From Hanleya hanleyi (lineage: Eukaryota; Mollusca; Polyplacophora; Lepidopleurida; Hanleyidae): a stretch of 64,000 nt of DNA. The first letter of the stretch is position 1. Each line of letters starts with the position of its first letter. The stretch is taken from positions 124,001 to 188,000 of the forward strand of contig JAVTVY010047843.1 of NCBI GenBank assembly GCA_036873755.1. The letters run 5' to 3'. Below are positions 46,430-57,882 of this stretch, piece by piece. The notes under the pieces are model-generated. The model saw only the letters and a list, made by a program, of their open reading frames with translations, ran no database searches and had not been told where the DNA came from. A program made the position numbers and the translations under genes.

Positions 46430-47130
46430 AGAGAAGAGGAAATATGAGAACAAATTAAATTGGCTTAAATTGAAACCACCAAGGCGATGCTAATAACAAC
46501 TTATAGGTATTCTTGGGCTTTCTACTTTGACAGGCACATACCCTTCCTCGTTCTGGTTCACATTAGGATCAAGTGTTAATGATTATGGCTATTTTGTACA
46601 GATGAGATTGGGTCAGGTCAAGCATCGCAGCTGCAAACGAAAACTCAAATATATGTAGACATTCAGCTAACAAACTCTCTAACTAAAATGTGGTGTAAGA
46701 AGGTACGTCTCATCTCAATTAACGTCAAAAACAATTGCATTGGAAAGAATACGCTATGACTTCAGTGTACCTTTTAGAGCCAATTTCTCTGTTATTGTTT
46801 GCGTTGTTTTACCCATTGTTGTGGATACATGTATTGTATATGGTCAATACCGTCTCTCGTAATACTAGCTGATATAGACGCTCCATATATTTGATCCGAC
46901 ATTCAATATCCAGTAGTCGTTTATGAAGAATTTGCGCCTCAATGATCGATAGATCTATTTCGTACGAGAGCACCTATTCCAAATGTATATGAAATAAAGG
47001 TTATAAAACACAAGGCGGTTTCCCACAAGAGAAAATCATTCAACAGTTTTCAAGGATGTCAGGAAGGAGTGATGAAGTTCTTCACATAAAATCATAATCA
47101 CTAACCGAAAAGTATCTGCTATATAATTTC
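46430..47130 (+). repeat. Diverged copy of the unit's internal segment
   Basis: The order of short matches, such as 'gaaaccaccaaggcga...cttataggtatt', 'tttctactttgaca', 'ttgggtcag-tcaa-catcgcagctg' and 'ggcggtttcccacaagaga', follows 2940-3120 and later parts of the unit. It is poorly conserved and non-coding. Confidence 0.4.
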
Positions 47131-47159
47131 GCTATCCCGAAGGCTGGAGGACTGAACTT

Positions 47160-47400
47160 ACTTACCACACTATATATTTGGGTCAGGCTCTACTAGAAAA
47201 TGTGATGCGTTTTCTTCGCAATAAACGGCATGATAAATTAGCAAATAATAATCTGATATGAAATAAAATAGATGTTACCCAGTTTTCCATGCAGGGTACT
47301 TTTCTGGTACCCGACATGGACGCCATTTTGAATGTTCTCATGATCCTATGCTCGGGGGTCACGCATCCCCCCCACCTCCCTCGCCTCCCGGCCAAGTAGG
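47160..47400 (-). mobile_element. piggyBac-like MITE, partial, inverted
   Basis: Reverse complemented, it starts CCTACTTGGCCGGGAGGCG and is flanked by TTTAA at 47401. It continues with the 'caaaatggcg', 'ggtaccagaaaagta' and 'tatttcatatca' blocks of the 38954 copy, and ends in the 'tctagtagagcctga' block. The other terminus is lost. Confidence 0.55.
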
Positions 47401-47499
47401 TTTAAAGCCCATTTTCAGCACGGAGCTCCAGCTAATCAGAAGCACATACCAGCTTTATTCCTCATGATCTCGTCAAGCTAAACTCCACAGTCACGAACA

Positions 47500-47817
47500 T
47501 TGACCTCGCCAAAAAAAACACTTTTAGATTCGACGTGCATGGGCTATGTTAGCTGTGCTAACAAAATTCAAACTGGTCGGCTACCGACAACTAGCTGCAA
47601 ATGGATCCGGGGTGTTATAGCCCACTGTACTCATATACCGAGACAAGCAGGCCTCGGCAAATCTTTGTCGAGATTTTATTTGATTGCGTTCGCGCAGATG
47701 TATGGAAATGTGAATGGCTTGTTTCTCGAAAAGAATGGACATGTATGTCATCCAATCATCCTCAATGATCCTTTGGTGGTTTATTTGCAATGTATTCACT
47801 ACACAATTGGTCTGTGA
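47500..47817 (+). CDS. Unrecognised 105-codon ORF, doubtful
   Basis: A plus-strand frame with no domain I recognise. It overlaps no repeat I could define, so it is one of the few candidates for unique coding sequence. There is no splice or codon-bias support, and a 72-codon antisense frame is equally open. Confidence 0.15.
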   Translation: MTSPKKTLLDSTCMGYVSCANKIQTGRLPTTSCKWIRGVIAHCTHIPRQAGLGKSLSRFYLIAFAQMYGNVNGLFLEKNGHVCHPIILNDPLVVYLQCIHYTIGL

Positions 47818-47829
47818 AGTATTCCAAAT

Positions 47830-48230
47830 ACGACATATGGTGTATGAATTCCACGATTCCGCAGCTTAAGTCCAAAGAAGGCGGAGCTTTACCCTCACTA
47901 TCGGATACTATAAATCAATTGATAAAACAGATATAAATAGTGGTTTTATCATTAAGATCGAATTTCGTTCGATCGTTTACTTTTGATATATTTACTACAC
48001 AAGCTACGTTGTGTATTACAAAAAACGCATATGGTGTATCTGATTTAACCACGGCTGTCCTCCTTTTTCTGGATTAGGTCGGAAAAGGCGAAGCTCCGCA
48101 ATCACTCGCGGATGATCATTGGATAAAACACTTTCATGATATACACTCACTAACGTATGACAAAAATATTAGAGCGGTATTGAACATTCGAGGACTTCGC
48201 TCCCTCTAACATAATATCTCGTGTCATCAT
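47830..48230. repeat. Two degenerate direct repeats of about 190 bp
   Basis: 'catatggtgtat' occurs at about 47837 and 48030. Both are followed by 'tccgcag' or 'ggctgtc', 'aaggcg-agctt-ccc/gc', 'atcattggataaaaca' or the like. The similarity is weak and could be overcalled. Confidence 0.3.
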
Positions 48231-48367
48231 GTAACTATTATAGATACACGACCCGGGAGAGCAATACCATGCCAATATTTCGAATACATTAACGACTGTC
48301 TTTTATGTAACTTTTTCATGGCGTGAAACCGGGATGAAACAATCCAACTCCACTTTATCCGAAAGAA

Positions 48368-49028
48368 CAGGGGCGGCGGAACCGCCCCGATCACCCCGAC
48401 CATGGTCGGGGCAATCATTCCAGGACCGCTGATTACTAAACAACACTGGCATTACGTAAATTCAAGATTTACGAAATATCTAGACCTACACCTTTTTAGA
48501 GGAAACTGAATCATAATTCGTACCGTATGTATTGTAACTTACATATATTTGGGTCTAACAGCGCCATCGACTGTACACTTATTAAATGTCCAGATGGTGC
48601 TGCTGACCTGTAATACTTAAGCGTCAGCATTATTATTAAAATGTGCAGATGGCACTGCTGACCTGTAGTATTTAACAGTCAGCAGCGCAATATGTACATT
48701 TTAAGTGTATACAGTCGAATAAATCTATAGGCCTTAATCTTGGAATCTCGTTGATAAAGCATACCGCAGGGTTTGTTGTGGGTGGTGATGACGGGAATCT
48801 TTAGTGAAACCTGATTTTCAGTGACCTTGTAAATGTTTTATTTGAACACACATTTTCAACATTTTATCGAGCATTAATATGGTATTTTATGTGCGGGAAA
48901 TAGCTCAGAATGCATCTCCTGCAATCTAGGACCCCGGAGCTTCGGGGGCTTATGCGGCCCCTAGACCCTCGCCTAATTGTGCTGTGATCGTTCGTCGGGG
49001 CAATCTGAAATTGCTTCCGCCGCCCCTG
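48368..49028. mobile_element. MITE with perfect 14-bp termini CAGGGGCGGCGGAA (661 bp)
   Basis: The left end reads CAGGGGCGGCGGAA and the right end is its exact reverse complement. AAGAA flanks both sides (48363-48367 and 49029-49033). CAGGG termini suggest hAT, but hAT makes 8-bp duplications and I see only five matching bases. Inside, two units of about 55 bp near 48593-48690 share 'cagatgg-gctgctgacctgtaat/gta'. It has no coding capacity. Confidence 0.65.
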
Positions 49029-49033
49029 AAGAA

Positions 49034-51045
49034 ACTATTGGTAGCCCAAATGGAACAAGGCAATACTATCACGTTGAATGTACGACAAAGAAACGATAGC
49101 GATACCTGACTTGGCTGATACTGAATGACTGAATAGGCGCTTATATTTAAAGGTACCATACGTAGTTAATCATTCATGGGTAAACATATGTGTGTGGATA
49201 GTCGGATCCGTCAGTTTCATTTTATTCTCAAATTTAAATTGAGTTTTCAATTTTTTTGCATTAAGAATGTTGAAAATTACTTTATGTCTGGCCACAGCTT
49301 GAGATGCACTTTACAGTAGCACTGGCTTGTGCAGCATTACAAATAATTTCCATTACTATTAATTCGTTGAGAAATAGAAGTAATGGATAATTACTAAGAC
49401 TGATTAATCGAAAGTTGTTAATGGCCATGGGGTACACTCAAGAATACCCGGCACCTGACCTCTAAATACAGTGAATAAGTTTGCAATCGATATGGATCAT
49501 TAGCTTCATCAGTTGTATTTCGTTCTCCTGGACAGTTGTTGGAACGTCCGGAAATTGACAGAATGAAATATCGTGGGAACACTAATAGTCCGGTCAGATC
49601 GCATAGGAGTCTCTAATATACCGTCAATGTTCGACGAACAGTTTTAGTTTGGACTTTGCTTATTGGGAAGTTCCATTGTTGTGTATAATCTGATTTATTA
49701 AATGAACGCATCATGGTCAGCAGCCTATAGCCCTTTCCGGAAAGTATCTGATCTCCCCCTGAATAACTGCCGCTCTTTAAGGTTACAGGTATGAAAGCTG
49801 CTTCTGGGAAGTATTCGCCTCGGTTTCACTTTTACCAAAGGCGCCCGCAAGTATTTGTAATAATATATTGATCAACTATTTAAGAATATTTGTTTGAAAA
49901 ACTATATTGTTCATATTTTCTGCATTAACCAATAGATCTTGTATACGTGTACCTTATCAAGATAATTTTCTTGAAAAACAGATTATTTAATTAGTAAAAC
50001 TAATTGTGATGGCCTTTGTTACTTACCGGACGTTCTCTGCACCAATACGCCCCTGGTGGAACAAGGGAAATAAAACGCTTTCCGAATTGGGCTATAGCAG
50101 TAACGCTGTCAACATTCATATGTCGTACTCATTATTTCAGAAAAATAGCGTGAGAACCTAACTGTTTTTTTAATCACGTGCACTTCACTAACTATTTCAC
50201 ACCCGGAATACAATTGAATTTAAAAATGGCTTCTTTTAGAAGCATAGGCTTTGGTTGACTGTGCCGGTAGCAATAGAGAAGCAGTTTACGATTCTGTTTC
50301 ATAGCTCAGTAATATCAGGAAAGTAGAAGTACTATAAATTCACGGAAATACCAATCGTTTTAACTAAGTTACCAAATTCACGTAGCTGTTAGCACATGAC
50401 ATATATTGAACAAATATATGAACAAATGGGAGTATGCGTTCTAAAATGTTCGTTTCAGAGACCCGGAAGAGCTAACTAATGTAGGCTTTGTGAGTTTAAC
50501 AGCCTGAAAGATTGGCTGAATCAGTTAGCCGTAAACGTGAATTGATCGTTTGCTGCTGTCAGGGTAATAGCTTAATGAAGTAAGCATTGTCTTTAATCAG
50601 GCGTCCCCCTCATTCATCTTGCTGAACGTACAGCTGACCAGACTTCCATACCATGGAAAGATTAGAGCTTTCAGTTCCTACGAAAGGTTTACAAGATATT
50701 GGGTGGCACATGGTTAATTCTTCGTATCACGCAAATGGCTGTCCGTGTTAATGCCACTTTTCGACGCTGGTAACAGCCATCGGTGCGTCAAAGCCAATCA
50801 TCGCATAGTGCTGGACTAGATGCTGCATTATTTGACTGATGGGTATTGCCAAAGAAAATGAAATGTTGAAAATGGAAACTGTTCACAGAGATGCAGACAT
50901 TTCTAGATTATCCCTATACATCAATTAATGAAAACTTGTAATGGTTTTAAAATAAATTCGTAACGACCAGCATTCTTTAGCTACCCGCGATTCTTCGCAT
51001 CCTTTTTTTTCTGAGGAAATAATGACATTGAGTTTCTGGAACCAT
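49034..51045. other. 2-kb stretch with nothing identifiable
   Basis: No reading frame of interest, terminal repeat, array or match to the other families in the window could be seen. It is the longest apparently unique stretch here and may be true host intergenic or intronic DNA. Confidence 0.4.
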
Positions 51046-51053
51046 CAATCTCT

Positions 51054-51245
51054 TAATCCCCTATCTAATATATTCGGCAATACGAGGCCAGGCCAAACAA
51101 GAGTTCTGAAGCGGGGTTCGAACTCTTTCGGTTAGAGGCTAAAACTTCCCACAATATATCTTGGAGTCGAGCACAACCAGAAAATCACACGGAATCGTAT
51201 TCGAAAAGTGCACGTTTTAGTCGATTTTTGGGTCTTCTTGGGGTG
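51054..51245. mobile_element. Diverged piggyBac-like MITE fragment
   Basis: TTAA near 51052 is followed by a CCCTATCT stretch. Downstream, 'gaggctaaaacttcccacaatat-t', 'gag-accagaaaat' and 'tcgatttttgggtc' follow the order of the family. It abuts the RNase H fragment. Confidence 0.4.
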
Positions 51246-51600
51246 GGTTCCTTTTTTAGTAAATGTTCGCGAGTTAATCGTGTATGGCCGATTCTACATC
51301 GCCTGATCATGGCTTGATCGAAACGTCATCTGGCTGCCAGATGAGTATATCCTGCAGGTTTTTTGGAACCCACGAAGTTTGTTATTAGCCACAGCATTCC
51401 ATAAAAACTGAAACAGATTTCTCACATAAGCACAGATAAAGGGTCTGAAATCGCTATATGAGATTCCGACAGGATCAACCTCATTATCTAGGGCTGCCAT
51501 AACAATTTCATCAGCTTCAGTATTTCCTTTGATCGCAACGTGACTAGGCAACTAACAAAAAACAACATCAATTTGTTGATGAAACCTACGATCATATAAT
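51246..51600 (-). pseudogene. Non-LTR retrotransposon RNase H / C-terminal fragment
   Basis: On the minus strand it reads P-S-H-V-x-I-K-G-N-x-x-A-D, a classical RNase H motif of non-LTR elements, preceded by a TAG where a tryptophan or similar is expected. Y-S-D-F-R-P and a linker follow, then after a frameshift R-R-C-R-I-G-H-T-R-L-T-R-E-H, the well-known R-x-R-I-G-H-T block after RNase H. The frame is disrupted at about 51330-51350. Confidence 0.75.
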
Positions 51601-51640
51601 TGTAGAATGTTCAAGATAGTGGAATGAGTTAAAGTTCCAA
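51565..51640 (+). pseudogene. C-terminal zinc-knuckle-region remnant of another non-LTR element
   Basis: On the plus strand the sequence reads D-E-T-Y-D-H-I-I-V-E-C-S-R. This matches the H-x-x-x-E-C block that follows RNase H in many Jockey- or CR1-like elements. A stop follows at once. It faces the RNase H fragment, so two remnants meet head to tail in opposite orientation. Confidence 0.45.
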
Positions 51641-51674
51641 TCTTAAAATAATTTGGGGTATTTCCCTGTGTAAA

Positions 51675-52345
51675 AAGTCTAGTCTGTCATTTAATATTCA
51701 GCCTTCGTCCATTGAAGAATTTCCGCGTCCATAAGGCAAAGCCCTATTCCGTATGACAGCATTAGCACCAAATTAAAAAAATCAACAATCATAGTATACA
51801 TACACTTAGGCTAGTTTCCTGCAAGAGAGAAGCGACCAACAGTTTTCATTGATGCAGGCAAGACATCATGAAGTTCCGAAAAAATCATATCCGTATCGCT
51901 AATCAGTATCCGTAATCCATTGTTTTCGTTGAAAAGTCGTTATCTGGAGAAGGATGTATCTATGTCATGCTTTGACTGTGCCTTTTCATATGAACGCCCT
52001 GAGGATCAGTACATGGGTTTATACGTCCAAAAACTTCGGGTTAAGCGGAATTAGATACAAGTTAAGAAACGTAACACCATATCTTGCACGCTACGCTCGT
52101 TGTTACCATCATGCAATATGTACATGTACCGTCAAACGTGAGAAACTGAGTGGCGGCGCTTGGTGGTGTAGCCCTGTTTTATAAGTTTAATAATGTTTTT
52201 CGACGATTAGAATTGTTACATTTCACACAGAATCCAGCAAATGCTACAAGGTGTGATATGTATACACAGGTACCACTGGAATACTGCCCAGAAATGGATA
52301 GTTTAGGATGTTGAAAATATAATCATCTCTCTTTTCTTTTGTCGA
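51675..52345 (-). mobile_element. 5'-truncated Penelope-like copy, inverted
   Basis: The 3' terminus (AAGTCTAGTCTGTCATTTAA in this orientation) is at 51675, followed by the reverse of the non-coding tail. The copy ends near 52345 in the reverse of the RT C-terminal region ('ataatcatctctcttttctttt'). It has the same structure as 787-1183 with a slightly longer tail. Confidence 0.65.
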
Positions 52346-52968
52346 CGAAAACGAAAAGTTTCAGTCACACCTTCATGGACGCTTTTTGGAATTTATTTGG
52401 AATTATTTTATTTATTCGTTTGTATACAGAACCAACAACACAAGAGTCAGTAATAGGTTCCAAAACAAAATATACAATGCAGTTAGTAATTATAGTGCGT
52501 TATTATAGGTGACGAAGTAGCAAGTGATTGAAAATGTACATTAAGATAAATCAATCATCCTCCATGTGCGGTGTAAAAGTATCGAGATACATGAATTTAA
52601 AACAAGCAGCCAGAGGATGCTAGGTCCCCCGCCGAAATGGCAGCAATATTTTTTAGCATTGTTGGTCTTAGGGGATATACATGAGGGAGGCAACTGCTGC
52701 TTCATAGGCGTTGGATGTGGAAGGGTCTTTCTGCCTTCCCAAGTTTAAGATCAACTCAGAACGATTGACTGAAAGTTGATTGCTTCTGTGATATAGTTTC
52801 CATGCAGTGAAGCACCGAGAAGCATCCCCAAGTGACATCTCAAGGAATTATCTGCAAACCAAATTTGACGAGAAGCTGAAGGCATCCTCAACCTACTGCC
52901 CGGAAACCAAATTTTAAATTGCCACCAGTTGTCGCCACCTGTAGGTGCAAGTGAGTGAAATGCAATCC
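52346..52968. other. Non-coding stretch with part-units of the 42-kb array
   Basis: From about 52790, 'ccaagtgacatctcaagg', 'caaaccaaatttgacgagaa' and 'gtcgccacctgtaggtg' are recognisable units of the array at 42140-42905. The first 430 bases hold nothing clear. Confidence 0.4.
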
Positions 52969-53586
52969 CAAGCATCATCTCATGGCATGGTAGCCTACAT
53001 GTATTAGCCTATAGTATCTTCTACAGGGGGCTAATGATCGGCTGATGCAGCAACAACAACATTTTCCCAGTTAGACGGCAGATTTTGAAATCAAAAACGA
53101 GGCCGCGCTATGTCATCAGTCAACTGAGACAGTCACGTGGTTGTGTATGAAGATTGGGGTGGATCTTATCTAATAGTGATCCAATGAAAATGCTCGTATT
53201 AGTTTAAAATGGCGGGGTCGAATGACCAATCACTGAACGGGAGACAGCTGGAACAGTACGTTGACACTGTCTGTTAATACAGGGGCGTCGGAAGCAAATT
53301 CAAAGTGGTACGGCCACTATCATTGCACTTTAGGTGAGGATCCAGGGGCCGCCCAGGCCCCAGATGCTCCTGGGGTCTAGATCGCCGAAGAAGCGTTCTG
53401 ATCGATTTCTGGCGTCAATCAAAATCATTCTGCATTGAAGTGTATTTTTAGTTCTTTCCTAACCCTTTTACCATTGAAAACGCAATCGATGGTGGTTTTC
53501 TGCGCTGCATCAGCCGATCATTAGCGCCCTGTAGAAGATACTATAGGCCAATACATGTAGGCTACCATGCCATGAGATGATGCTTG
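52969..53586. repeat. 83-bp inverted repeats enclosing about 450 bp
   Basis: The arm 52969-53051 and the arm 53504-53586 are reverse complements with only two mismatches that I can find. The left arm starts in a unit of the 42-kb array family, so these may be two array fragments in opposite orientation rather than a true terminal-repeat element. The enclosed DNA includes a CAGGGGCG relic at 53281. Confidence 0.75.
53281..53460. mobile_element. Relic of the CAGGGGCGGCGG family
   Basis: It starts CAGGGGCGTCGGAAGCAA and follows the reverse complement of 48925-49028: 'gaggatccaggggccgc', 'ctcctggggtctagat', then a 'catt-tga' block. Only one end is present. Confidence 0.5.
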
Positions 53587-53589
53587 ATG

Positions 53590-54292
53590 GTTGCCCATCC
53601 TTCCCGTCACTCAGAGGAACTAATGTGGTTATTCATTAATGCAAGTCTCTTCATACATCGATGCTGTAAATCAAGTTTCGTATAGAACATTTGAATGGTA
53701 TCAGAGATAAACATCATTAAAGATTTTGAATAAATGATGTATACCAAATTTTCCACTGAGCACTCCAACGGAATCAGAGATAGATCATTAATGATTTTGC
53801 CTAAATTAAAGATGGCCACCAAAGGTTTTCAGTCAATCAGGTCCCGATTCGAAGTATCTGGATGTATTGATGATATATACCTACCTTCATATAAAACAAT
53901 TGAATGGTAACCGAGATATGTATGCTATCATTATCGATTTCGCATGAATTAAAGATGGCATCAAGGGTTCCCAGCTAATCAGAAAAGCCTGTTTGGTAAT
54001 TCGTTGAAAGTTGCTTGATGTATCGATGATGTATATCAAATTTCGTATTGAACAGTTGAATGGTTTCCGAGATCTGGATCATTATCCATTTTGCATGAAA
54101 TTAAAGATGGCTGCTAAGGTCCCAATCAGGTCCCAATTCTAAAGGCTTCTGGTCCTTGACTAGGCAAATAAGCATACCAAATTTGGAATTCATCAGCGAA
54201 ACAGTTTTCCGGCTATCTCGCTCACGAACGGACGTACGGACGTACAAGATGATGACAATACCCGATGGCCAAAAATGGCCGAGGGGTAAAAA
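53590..54292 (+). mobile_element. Helentron/HINE-like element with internal repeats of about 150 bp
   Basis: Three diverged units share 'aaattaaagatggc' (about 53807, 53949 and 54100) and 'tga-gtatatcaaatttcgtat'. The 3' end has the 'acggacgtacggacgtac' minisatellite and a hairpin, GGCC-AAAAAT-GGCC, followed by GAGGGGTAAAAA. The same arrangement of array, ACGGACG repeat and hairpin closes the element at 57930-60235. Confidence 0.55.
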
Positions 54293-54609
54293 CATGGGTC
54301 TGTGCCTGATAAATTTTAAGCCTTTTGGGGTTGCAACTCATTCATACATGAACAACTGCACTGACAACTGCATGCCATCAACTGTCAGTCTGAAGACCAG
54401 CAAGGTTGAATTCAGTTCAATTCAGGAAATTGATCATATGCACAGTGTGCACCCAACATAGGAACACAGTTGTAATTAATATAGTAATATACGTGTGTAG
54501 ACAAATGATTCGTGCAGAAGCTTCAGGATAAATCCTATGATGTGCAATACAATTATTTGTTAGCAAAATTGAAGGAAATGTTGTCCTTCGTTTAAGATGA
54601 CACAAAATT

Positions 54610-54760
54610 CAAAAATCAGGGATTCAGTACTGCGGGGATTTTCCCGCCAGTTATTTCACATTATACTTCTGAAATAAAATATGATTCATGCAAAAGCTTT
54701 AGGGTAAATCATATGATGTGGAATAGAATGATTTCATATAGCAAAATTGAAGGCCCATTT
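54610..54760 (-). repeat. Single inverted unit of the 44.8-kb repeat family
   Basis: The reverse complement carries 'gaagtataatgtgaaataactggcggg', 'tccccgcagta' and 'gatttaccctaaagcttttgcatgaa', matching units at 44937 and 45115. Confidence 0.6.
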
Positions 54761-54792
54761 TGACTGGAACGGACAAGAAGAAGAGAAACTCA

Positions 54793-56150
54793 GTGGTGCC
54801 ACCTTCAGGCAGATGTTGCTGAAATGCAATACGGACTGGCGTCCTGTTGCAAGGAATGCGTATTCCGAATTTCGGAATAACCCAACACAGCATTAGGAAG
54901 TTATCGCTTCGAACAGATGTACACGGAAAAAAAATCTATTTTGACCCAGTGGCGCCACCTTCAGGCCGATGTTGCTGAAATGCAATACGGACTGGCCTCT
55001 TGTCGCAAGGAATGCGAATGCTGAATTTCGGAAGAATCCAACAGAGCGTTAGGAAGTTATCGCTTCGAACAGACATGCACGGACGTACACGAACATCCAC
55101 GGGCTCAAAGAAGCAAGAACCAGTGGCGCTACCTTCAGGCAGATGTTGCTGAAATGTAATACGGACTGGCGTCTTGTCACAAGGAATGCGTATTCTAATT
55201 TTGGAAGAATCCAACAAAACTTTAGGAAGTTATCGCTTCGAACAGACATGCACGGACGTACACGGACATCCACGGATGCAAAGAAGCAAGAACTAGTGGC
55301 GCCACCTTCAGGCAGATGTTGCTGAAATGCAATACGGACTGGCCTCTTGTCGCAAGGAATGCGAATGCTGAATTTCGGAAGAATCCAACAAAGCGTTAGA
55401 AAGTTATCGCTTCGAACAGACATGCACGGACGTACACGAACATCCACGGACACAAAGAAGTAAGAACCAGTGGCGCCACCTTCAGGCAGATGTTGCTGAG
55501 ATGTAATACAGACTGGCATCTTGTCGCAAGGTATGCATATTCCGAATTTCGGAAGAATCCAACAAAGCATTAGGAAGTTATCACTTCGAACAGACGTACA
55601 CGGACATTCACGGATACGAAGAAGCAAGAACTAGTGGCGCCACCTTCAAGCAGATGTTGCTGAAATGCAATACGGACTGCCGTCTTGCCGCAAGGAATGC
55701 ATATTCCGAATTTCGGAAGAATCCAACAAAGCGTTAGGAAGTTATCGCTTCGAACAGACATGGACGGACACACGGACATCCACGGACACAAAGAAGCAAG
55801 AACTAGCGGCGCCACCTTCAGGCAGATGTTGCTGAAATGCAATACGGACTGGCGTCTTGCCGCAAGGAATGCATATTCCGAATTTCGGAAGAATCCAACA
55901 AAGCGTTAGGAAGTTATCGCTTCGAACAGACATGGACGGACACACGGACATCCACATACGCAAAGAAGCAAGAACTAGCGGCGCCACCTTCAGGCAGATG
56001 TTGCTGAAATGCAATACGGACTGGCGTCTTGCCGCAAGGAATGCATATTCCGAATTTCGGAAGAATCCAACAAAGCGTTAGGAAGTTATCGCTTCGAACA
56101 GACATGGACGGACACACGGACATCCACGGACACAAAGAAGCAAGAACCAT
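54793..56150 (+). repeat. Satellite array of about 172-bp units, eight copies
   Basis: Units begin with a GTGGCGCCACCTTCAGGCAG-type start at 54793, 54949, 55123, 55296, 55470, 55634, 55806 and 55978. Periods are 156-174, exactly 172 in the last two. The distal units are nearly identical, while the first ones diverge. A GC-rich hairpin follows at 56157-56183. All long ORFs over this region are periodic artefacts. Confidence 0.9.
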
Positions 56151-56156
56151 TTTAAA

Positions 56157-56183
56157 GTCCCCGGCCGCGTTGCGGCGGGGGAC
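56157..56183 (+). other. GC-rich hairpin ending the 172-bp array
   Basis: GTCCCCGGCCGC and GCGGCGGGGGAC pair around a short GTT loop, in the position where Helentron-type elements carry their terminal hairpin. Confidence 0.5.
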
Positions 56184-56391
56184 AATTACTGCGGCTGATT
56201 TAAAAATATCTAAAGTGGAGTATGCTGTATAACCTAGTATCATGAGGTAAAAAAAAAATTCCTAACATTTTTGTATGTGGTACGAAAAAGGATTTTGGTA
56301 CGCGTAAAGACCTTGGTGGTACATAAATTGGAATTTAAGATAAAAACTAAAGACCGTCACATTTTCCTGAAATAATCTTATGTAAACACAT

Positions 56392-56565
56392 TCAATCTAA
56401 ATCATTTCTTCTATCAGAAGGCTGTGGCAAATTAAAATGTTCACAGGCAGCACTGTAACCAAACTGAGCATAGTATGTGCCCATTTTAAACCAAATATCC
56501 TTGGTAAAATTCTTTTTAGCCATGATTAACTGCTCGGATTGGTATGCAAATACGGTCCAAATAAG
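56392..56565 (-). CDS. Unrecognised ORF with protein-like composition
   Basis: The last 58 or so codons of a minus-strand frame have a mixed, globular-looking composition (for example W-F-K-M-G-T-Y-Y-A-Q-F-G-Y and H-F-N-L-P), unlike the surrounding junk. The upstream part of the same frame is antisense to the RT copy, so any real gene would have to start or be joined around 56565. I cannot name a family; it might be an exon or a retropseudogene. Confidence 0.25.
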   Translation of the reverse strand, partial: LIWTVFAYQSEQLIMAKKNFTKDIWFKMGTYYAQFGYSAACEHFNLPQPSDRRNDLD

Positions 56566-56587
56566 CCCAGCATGATATGTCTTTGAT

Positions 56588-57882
56588 ATGACTGGCTGGA
56601 TCTCACCAAGAGCAAGGTCGTTGAAACAATCCGCCATATTGACAGAAGTATTCTTCCCCAAGCAGAACAAGTACTGAGAAACCTCAACTCGCAAGAAGTT
56701 CTAGCAAATCTCCAGAGTAAATTCGTCATAGTCCCAGCAGACAAAGCACCGAATAATATAATATTCATATGTAAATATTACTATTACCAGGTGCTGGTTA
56801 AAGAATTGAGTGCAGACATATCTTCATCTAATACGTCTACTTACTCCCAAACTACATTTACTCTGGAAGATTTATTTAACAATCACAAAAAGTTTCTCCG
56901 GGAAAGAGGTATTTGTCTTTCAACCAATCATAACGACATACCAAAACTATACTGGACTCCCAAAATGCATAAATCACCATACAAAGCTAGATTCATAGCT
57001 GGTTCTAGAAGCTGCACCACCAAGCTTCTTTCAACCCTATTGACGAGGGCCCTTCAGGAGATAAAAGCATTTTGGGAAAGGTATTGCGCCATTATTTCTA
57101 AGAACTCTGGCGTTGAATGTATGTGGATATTGAAAAACTCAAAATGTCTTACGGAAGAACTTGATGCTAAAGGTCACATACCGTACAGACATGTATCCAC
57201 ATGGGATTTCTCGACTCTCTATACTACAATCCCTCATCAGGACCTTATTGACGGGATAAGTTCATTAATAGTATCTGTGTTCAAGAAAACTGATCGCAGA
57301 TATATTAATGTCAGAAGCCATAAAGCATTCTTTAGCTCCACTACATACAAGAGATATCATTCATGGGATGTTTCTTTGTTTATAGAGTTGCTTTAATTTC
57401 TCATTAAAAATATCTATGTGAAATTTGGCAACACAATATATCAGCAGCATATAGGTATTCCAATGGGTACTAATTGTGCACCCCTGTTGGCTGACCTGTA
57501 TCTGTTCTCTTATGAAAATGACTATATGCAGGCGCTTTCAAAAACCAATCCATTCAAAGCCCGTTCCTTCTCATTCACCAAACGCTATATAGACGATCTT
57601 CTCGCTGTGGATAATCGCTATATAAATGACGCAGTGAAGGATATATATCCACCTTCACCGGATTTGAAGGAAACAACAGATAGCCATACAGGCACATCAT
57701 ATTTAGATCTATATCTCTATAAAAATGAAGCGGGCATTCTGTCTCGTCGACTTTATGACAAAAGAGATGATTACAATTTCGACATCGTAAACTATCTCTT
57801 TCTGGACAGTAATATTCCAGTGGGACCTGCATATGGCGTATACATATCTCGCTTAGTAGCATTTGCTAGATCCTTGTGTTAA
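56588..57882 (+). pseudogene. Penelope-like reverse transcriptase, best copy, one stop codon
   Basis: From about 56588 the frame gives F-V-I-V-P-A-D-K-A-x-N-N, I-P-K-L-Y-W-T-P-K-M-H-K and the C-T-T-K-L-L-S-T-L-L-T-R-A-L region. Motif A follows (W-D-F-S-T-L-Y-T-T-I-P-H, near 57205), then motif B (G-I-P-M-G-T-N-C-A-P) and motif C (Y-I-D-D-L-L, near 57590), so the catalytic aspartates are present. One TAA at 57394 interrupts an otherwise continuous frame. A frameshift after F-A-R-S closes it at 57882, and the thumb C-terminus lies beyond a Helentron-like insertion, at about 60240-60350. No GIY-YIG domain follows. Confidence 0.85.

Noticed and set aside
55049..55627. 192-codon minus-strand ORF in the 172-bp array
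   Set aside because: It repeats the same peptide every unit because the array keeps phase by chance; there is no coding evidence.
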